Source: Polydactylus sextarius
Taxonomy: Eukaryota; Chordata; Actinopteri; Polynemidae
Assembly: GCA_016801845.1 (NCBI GenBank)
Contig: CM028924.1
Location: 4,264,501 to 4,328,500, forward strand
DNA length: 64,000 bases
Reading direction: 5' to 3'
Shown here: in pieces, positions 56,981 to 64,000 of the stretch
How the letters are laid out: each line of letters begins with the position of its first letter
Numbering within the stretch: position 1 is the stretch's first letter
Program-made: the position numbers and the translations under genes
Notes under the pieces: generated by a model
What the model saw: the letters and a program-made list of their open reading frames with translations, nothing else
Databases searched by the model: none
Told to the model about the DNA's origin: nothing

Positions 56981-57058
56981 GATGAAATCATCATTTCAAT
57001 CAGTCATTAACATGTACGGCTCCCTATTAGTGTAAATAATAATATACACAGAGATCTG

Positions 57059-57061
<3 letters not shown>

Positions 57062-57092
<31 letters not shown>
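57062..57092. repeat. (GT)n microsatellite
   Basis: About 15 GT units shortly after the last poly(A) signal candidate. Confidence 0.96.
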
Positions 57093-57093
<1 letters not shown>

Positions 57094-59180
57094 ACCTGTT
57101 CCCAAAGCCAAAGGTTGTTTCTCTCTCACCTTCCCAAACACACACCAGTGCACACACACTCTTTCACGAGCACTCTGTTAGTCCCTAACCTCTGTGTGAT
57201 TGGTTGTGAGTTGTGGTTGAGTGGAGTCAGTGGAGCTGTGATGGATGGCCACGGAGGGTGTGTGTTTTCTGAGTTGTGTACGTGTGTGCGTTTGCGTATA
57301 AATCCAACCAAGAGCATCAAATTTGATTGATGACTTAATTAAGTCTGTTTTTTTTCCTTCTATATCAACCTCATTTGTGTTTATGCAGTTACAAAAATAT
57401 TTGTGAACGCATGTATGTGTGTGTGTGTGTTTGTGGAGACAGAGAGAAGGGATGGAATGAGGGGAGGAGCGGGTCTTGTGTGTGCACTGCAGTGTGACAA
57501 AATGAGAGTGAAATGGAACAGCAAGTTTAAAAGAAGAGAAAGGATTGGATTTCGGCAAAACATGGCCCTCCGGGTCAGAGAGTGAAAGAAAGACTCAGTG
57601 ATGGAGGCAGTGAAAGAGAGGAGAGAGAGATAATGATGAGGGGAGTGTGAAAGAGCAAAAAAAAAAGGCTATAAGAACCTGTTTGAAAAAGATTGTACAG
57701 AAACAGGAAAAAATGAGAAGAGCCAGGTGATAGATGCTGAGAGGAGAGCAGGGGCTAAAGGGAAAGAAATAGAGGGGAAAGGGTGAGGACAAGTAGTGAG
57801 TGAGTTATGGAAAAATGATGAAGCTGGGTGTGAAAGAAAAGGAGCAGAGAGGAAATAGTCAGCCAATTAACTCTTTACCTTCTCAGCAATCTTAGATAAT
57901 ATGCACTGATGACAATGAATATATATAAAATTGTACACACTTGGTGTAAGTTTTGGAAAATGTACCAAAATCTTGCAGATTCAAAACAGCCAAGTATTTG
58001 TGATATATAAACATATAAAAAATAAATAATAATAATAATCTGCACGCACCACTTTTAAATCACCACTCATCAAAATAAGAAACAACTGTTTCTGGGTGTT
58101 TTTCTCCATCCTTAATTCCCTCTATTCTTCCTCGACTCATTCTTCTCTGGCTTCCACCATTCACTGTTTGGTACTTTCCTATGTTGTTAAACTAACAATA
58201 CAATACAATGCTTATGTAAAACTTGCCAGTGTCAGACATAAACAATAAGTTTTCTATCTGATAATCTTCCTACAGACATATTTACAACGCTGAGAATATA
58301 AACAATAGAGAACAAGATCTTTTCATTTGTTTTTCCGTCCTGTAGATATATAATCTATCCACATTTGATTCAACAACATTTAGTCCGTCTATACACAGTT
58401 TGTTTAATGCATCTGGCCTTAGTTTTTTTTAAACGTTTGGCACCCTGCTTCCTAACTGGGCCATCATCTGTTGGGTCCCCATAAATCAACAGTGGTGAAA
58501 TGTTTTAGGTTCCTGTACAAGGCCAGATTTCACATTTGGGTTTCTGGATCTAAAATGTTATTGGCTGTGGTCGCATTTCAATAAGAAAAAACAAAAAAGA
58601 AAAACCTCAGATGAGCCACAGCCGGCTGTATTTCAACCTCAATGATGGATTCATTACCACTACTGCCAGATAGTAAAATCCTCACTGTCAGCAGAACAAT
58701 GTTAAGCGTTTGGTGCTACACAGTAGTCATATATTAAAAAAAAAAAAAAGAATCCAGAGCTGAAATCTGGTCTCTGGGGCACCTGATGATGACACCTCCA
58801 CTGGAATCATCCGCTAGTTTTATCTGAGTTTTTGTGGTTGTTCTGTGATTCCCACACTTCACACACTGTGTTGTTCCCCCTCGATTACAAAAGTTTTCCA
58901 GTATGTCCCAGCAGGGGTGGGGGTGGGGACAGAGGGGGTTTCAGGGGTGAGAAGATCGCACAACATAGGAGGAGGAGGAGGATGATGAAAAAGTGCTGAA
59001 AATACACTGAAGGAATGTGGAGGAGGTGTGGAGCAAGATGGGGAATCACTGGCAGGACGAAGAAACGTTTGATTGACAAGAGGATTAAAACTACTAACCT
59101 CCATTTGCTCAATAAAAAGTATATACATATGTTTTATATAACACTGGGATTTTTGTTTAAATACATGTGTTTACATTGGT

Positions 59181-59186
<6 letters not shown>

Positions 59187-59238
<52 letters not shown>
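59187..59238. repeat. (TA)n microsatellite
   Basis: About 26 TA units. Confidence 0.97.
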
Positions 59239-59241
<3 letters not shown>

Positions 59242-59558
59242 GTGCACCTATTTATCTACATCGACTGGTGACATTTCATGTTTCGGGTCGCTGAAAAAAA
59301 CAAAATAAACTATGAATTCATCATGCTAATAAATGATAAGCCTAATAAATTTAATTCCTCTTTGCTGGTAACCTTCATTGTCGTTCATAAACAATTCAAT
59401 TTGGAACAACAATTTAATTTCAGCTATGCCACTGCACTGGGTAACTGTAATTTATTTCGAGTTAATCTCTCATAATGTAAACCATTATGCTGCTTTTAAT
59501 TCTCTGTATTACGCATGTAGCTGAAAATAGATCATTTACTCGTGCTGAGTAACATTTG

Positions 59559-59582
59559 ATATATATATATATATATATATAC
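59559..59582. repeat. (TA)n microsatellite
   Basis: About 12 TA units. A further short TA block is at 60137-60157. Confidence 0.93.
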
Positions 59583-61614
59583 ATATATAATTGTAACCAG
59601 TTTTCAGACAAACTACCAAACTGACTCATTTCTGTTTATGTTAATCTGTCACTCTGACCACCTGATTTACCTTTTTGTTTTTAGTTTTGTGTTTAATAAA
59701 TAAAATGATAAACTACATGTACACATAATGAGAAAGGTGCAATGTGTTTTAAGGTAAGTCTAAATTTATTATACTGCTCCAGCAATCACAGAAGATTTAT
59801 TTCATCTCATTAAAGTGATTTGAAACATTTGTTTGCAGAATTTCCAGGCAGAGAATCGATCCCTCTGAGTCTAAAGGGGAATATATTGTAGCACTACCTA
59901 CATTACCTTACCTACATCATATCTGTCTGTCATACCTCCATCCTGTTATAGACCTTTTTTTATTATTATTATTCTTATGGTGACTCTGTCATCCAGGAAG
60001 AGAAAATGGATTATAATAAGGCAATGAAGTGGTCAGCTGCTATTTCCAGCCAGCATTGAAGATAATAATGATACACGATCTCCAATGGAAAAAAAAAAAG
60101 AAAAAATGAAACTTTATACATTATACGTACATTTTATATATATATATATATATATAGTGCTATTGATCTAATATCACGTTTGTGTGACAATTTCATGGGC
60201 AATAAAATGATCGTATTCATTCTACAAAAACTCTTTAAAGGTGTTAAATCAGCTGACAGTGTAAAGGTCATTAAGTCATTAGCTACAAGTGTCACAGTGA
60301 ATATGGTCTTAACTGTGTCTAACGTGAAGTTTTACCACCTGGTCGATGACTTGGAGCAATAAGTGTCTGTTTTAATTAATATCATAGGTATAGTAATTAT
60401 AACAGTCTGTAATCTGTTAATGCTAATATGCTAATTGTGGTTCACATGTGAGCATGAAAGCGGCATTAGTATTAGCATGTCTCTCCACTTGGTAGCAGGA
60501 CACGTCGTTGTATATTGTTATATCGAGTTGTTTTGAATAAAATGAACTTTTCTTCTTAGTTAGACAGAAAGGAGCAGGAAAGATCTCGTGAGCAGCTCGT
60601 ACATCCTGACTGCTGCAGCTGTTGTTGACGCCATGTTGGACGTTTACAAGCTGAAACCAACAGGAACATCAGAAAACACTGGTTGGTGAGTACAGATTAA
60701 TATTGCATGTGTTTATGGTGATTTGGGTGATTTTGATTACATTCACTTCTGTTGTTACCACAGCCATTTAATGATGCCTCTTTTGCAACAATGTTGGATT
60801 TTTGTTTTTCACCATAACTTGCGAAATCAGAAATCGCAGAGATTGATTTGGTTTAAAGTTCCTTCACGAAGTTGGCTGCAGAAGGAGACATTTCTGTGTT
60901 TTCATTTCCGTTGGAATCAGCATGATTGCAGCTGTGGCCTGACTATCACTTGCATTGTGGGATATTTGCACGAAGTTGAGACTTTCTCAAGCCTTGTAGC
61001 TTGGTGTTGAACTTGCATATTTGATTCTGATGAACTTGCTTGGGAACTCTTTCACAGTGAATAGCAGCTATTGCATAAGTGTGAATCTATCATTGAACGG
61101 TAACTTTGCTAGCTCCGTGCTCCACAGTGCTACATTTCCATTTTAATGTTAACAGATAAGAGTTTTTATAACCCAATTTCCAGATGAAAGCCCTGAACTG
61201 TGTCTGAAAACTATATAAAATTTCCACAATGTGATCTCTGTACTAAGATTTTTGTTCAAGCAGCTTTTTTTTTTTTGTAATTTAGATGAGTCTACGTAGA
61301 CCACTGCAGGCAGTATACTTACTGTATTACGTAGGTGTCGTATATGAAATACAGTGCAGGCGTAAAAGCCTCAGGAGACGAATATAAGTTGAAAATAGAA
61401 AAGCTAACTGCATTGGGGAGGATGCCAGGCAAGCTGTGAAAGCCTCTCAGATATAATGAGGCCATCTTGTTTATTGATTACAAACAACTTGGACTCCTCA
61501 GTGGGTAAAAACACAGCTATTGTATTAGGCTGTATTTTTTTAAGCATTGCTTTGTATATATATGTGTGTGAATGAGCAGAAGCACACAGATATTCACTTG
61601 AGTATACTGTACTG

Positions 61615-61617
<3 letters not shown>

Positions 61618-61675
<58 letters not shown>
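61618..61675. repeat. (GT)n microsatellite
   Basis: About 28 GT units, the longest dinucleotide repeat in the window. Confidence 0.97.
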
Positions 61676-61677
<2 letters not shown>

Positions 61678-62119
61678 AGGCAGACAGTTTGCTCTTTCCC
61701 TGGAGAGATATGCTGCCTCCAGCAGAGTCAGAGGGGCTGACAGATGACCACAAGGTCACTCGTCTCTCTGATCTGTGATCCTCTCAGGAGACATATACAT
61801 CCTTCAGGGGAATTTTCGGCTCATTTTCTGTCTTTGCTTTGTCTCTGTTTTTTTTCACTATATCATCTCTCTCCTATGCTGATTTTCTTCTTCTTATCCT
61901 CCATTATTCTCGTCTCCCCCTCGCTTTGCTTCCTTTGTTTTCTCATCATCTGCTCTTCTCTCCTCTTTTTGCACCTTTAAACCTTTCTCTATTCTCACAC
62001 TTTCTACTCTCCTCTCCTTTTTTTTTAACAACTTCTCACTATTCATTGTTTCTTTTGTGCCTTTGCTTCACATAAGATCCTTTGCTACATCACATTTCTC
62101 TCTCTGTCTCTTTCCTTCT

Positions 62120-62159
62120 CTAATCCATGATCTCCCTGCAGACTGAGGGGATTATTACA
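62120..62159 (+). repeat. Direct repeat, copy 1 of 2
   Basis: Starts ctaatccatgatctccctgc and is repeated at 62515-62554 with one mismatch in the first 25 bases, then gradual divergence. Confidence 0.75.
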
Positions 62160-62514
62160 TTATTGTAGGATGTTGGATGGGATTCCTTCAGGACTTCTCG
62201 CCTCTTACTGACTACTTCAAATCATTGGGACAAAAAATACTTTTTAATTTTGATGAGAATTAATAACCTCTAATTGTCCACTGGGTTAAAGTTTTACTTG
62301 ACATGAATTACTGTTCTCTTACCATTTGAATAAAATAAAAAATCTCATCCATGCAAACACAAGCTTGCGAAAGCATATGAAATTGTGGTTGTTATGGTAG
62401 TAAACATCTACCACTTTTATTGCATCTGCTGATGCAATGTGTTGCATGCATATGTCAACCTGTGCTTAACATGACATGGCAGTATGTGGTATTGCCTCTG
62501 TGCTATTGTCTCTA

Positions 62515-62554
62515 CTAATCCATGATCTCCCCGCAGACTAAAGAGATCATTGTA
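62515..62554 (+). repeat. Direct repeat, copy 2 of 2
   Basis: Starts ctaatccatgatctccccgc. It is the same unit as at 62120-62159, 395 bases downstream. Confidence 0.75.
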
Positions 62555-64000
62555 ATGCAGTAGCCTCTGTACAGTCTGTATAGCAGATGTCTTTGTAAAT
62601 AAACAAGAGAGTGCCTTAACAGGAAGTAGAGGAGCATTTAGAGACTGTTCTGTTTTATTAACACAGAGTTTGGAAAATATCCAGTGATCACTTAGAAATC
62701 CTTAAAATTATCCCCTGTTGTTTCCCTTAATCAGAGACTTTTTATAAATTGGCCGGTTTTTCCTCTAAAATAAAATAACGTAAGTTTTTTTTTTTTTTTT
62801 TCAAGATCTCTTAACAACAGGTGATCAATCATTGGCTCTATTGATGCATAAGTTTCCACACTTTATCTTGCATCACTTTAAAGTCAACGTCAACAGTTTT
62901 AGTAGTTGTCAGCACCGTCAAAGTTGCTGTTTTTCATTCAACACAGATCTTCAACAGATGGCCCCGTCTGTTCTTTGGTGCAGAGATCAGCACCAGTCCT
63001 GCTTTGTCCATTCTCTTTTCTCACTGAGCAAATGCAGATTGATGCAGGAATCACGTCTTAAATCTCTTGTGTGATCGTTTGAGTGTAGATTTTTCTTCTA
63101 AGAATGACAAAGTGTTGGAGTATGTTTGTTGTATTAATGAGCATTTGATATTTTCAATATTACCAGAGAAAAACATGCACTTTCTTCTGGGTGTTTGGGT
63201 GTGGACAGAGCATCTTTCGCATAAAATTCAACACTAATAATCTCAGAGTATTGTTAGAGGCGTGTCATTCGAATGCCCTTTGAAAAGAAAGACAAAAAAC
63301 ACCAGGGAACAGCTTCTCTTTTTTTCCTGTCTTGCATTTTCCATAATCTCACACTGTTTAGAAATCCATTTGAAGGCAACAGAGACTTTTAGCCCAGATA
63401 TTGAAGTTTCACTGAGCTATTTGCAGTGTTTTTCCCCATGCTGGGTCGATGTCACCATCACTGGCCACACACACCATCTAAGACCTAAGCTGTTTTCTAG
63501 ATTGATTTTTACAAGAAGCTCTTCGGTGTGAATCAATCAAATTTGAACTTGTGGCTGAAAATGGCATCTGTCCACTATTACTATACATGTCACACTGTTG
63601 CAGAACCAGAACCGTTTCACACAGGACAATCATACAACTCCTCATGTGCCTTGTCTCTAATATTCTCTCTTATTGAATTAGTCCTAAAGTATCTGCACCT
63701 CGCTGTCCAGCAGATGTTGGCTGTAAAACAATCTGAATTATAGCTTTTCATTTCAACAAGAATACAGAAGCCGTAAACAGACACCCTATAGCTACTGTAG
63801 GATCCTACTGGAACGAAAAACAATTTTGTTGTAGATTGGACTGTCCGTCCCGACTCCTATAAAAGAGGCTGGGATGGAAGAGACGTGACAATAAAAATGA
63901 TTAACAGAAGGAGATTAGGAGAAGAGGAAAGAAAATTATATACGATTCCCATTCTGTTTTCACATTCACACACACCTTTACTTCTGCTACCTCCGTCCTT

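Larger units (their letters stand above)
56367..64000. other. 3' UTR and downstream intergenic region
   Basis: After the probable 3' UTR there is GT-repeat DNA and a purine-rich tract (about 57430-57860). TA repeats follow, then a pyrimidine-rich tract (about 61835-62120) and unassigned AT-rich DNA. I found no exon series or recognisable gene on either strand. In other vertebrates pdgfd often follows dync2h1, but I could not find its conserved terminal exon here. Confidence 0.65.

Noticed and set aside
56367..64000. Expected neighbour gene pdgfd on the opposite strand
   Set aside because: I looked for the conserved cysteine-rich end of that protein on the minus strand and found no match. It probably lies beyond the window, if present.
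1..64000. CRISPR arrays, bacterial operons, phage or integron structures
   Set aside because: The exon-intron structure and repeats are those of a vertebrate nuclear genome. No regularly spaced repeat arrays were seen.

Overview
The window is vertebrate nuclear DNA, most likely from a teleost fish. It holds small exons with GT-AG introns, many CA/GT and TA microsatellites, tRNA-derived SINE relics and relics of DNA transposons. No bacterial-style gene organisation is visible. The only gene I can support is the 3' part of dync2h1, the heavy chain of cytoplasmic dynein 2 (the retrograde motor of intraflagellar transport), on the + strand. I resolved 45 coding exons from 335 to the stop codon at 56364-56366. 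All splice phases agree, and together they give one uninterrupted reading frame of about 1,791 residues. The gene's promoter and 5' exons lie outside the window.

Layout of the gene: positions 335-4939 encode the end of the AAA3/AAA4 linker and AAA4. Its P-loop reads GRSGVGRHT, with arginine where Walker A normally has lysine. Positions 4776-9681 encode the antiparallel coiled-coil stalk and the microtubule-binding domain (MTBD). Positions 9540-18531 encode AAA5 and the following helices. Positions 21845-36927 encode AAA6, and 36858-56366 the C-terminal domain. Exons are dense up to 16 kb. After that, introns grow to as much as 7.5 kb and carry most of the repeats.

The most interesting spot is around the MTBD exon at 6745-6905. 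The intron before it uses a GC-AG donor. The intron after it contains, at about 6999-7070, a diverged tandem copy of the exon's 3' half. The copy keeps reading frame, splice phase and a GT donor, and it sits directly behind a TA microsatellite. It may be a decayed duplicate exon or an unrecognised alternative MTBD exon. Other non-gene structures include two relics of elongator tRNA-Met (26450-26516 and 29145-29216, minus strand), a tRNA-headed SINE (15862-16017, minus), and a second SINE-like relic (35088-35212). There is also a MITE-like inverted-repeat element (24001-24424), a GGGGACCTG hairpin element (42422-42506), and an old transposon relic (about 49080-50020).

The last 7.6 kb (56367-64000) hold a probable 3' UTR with several AATAAA signals, then intergenic DNA in which I recognise no gene.
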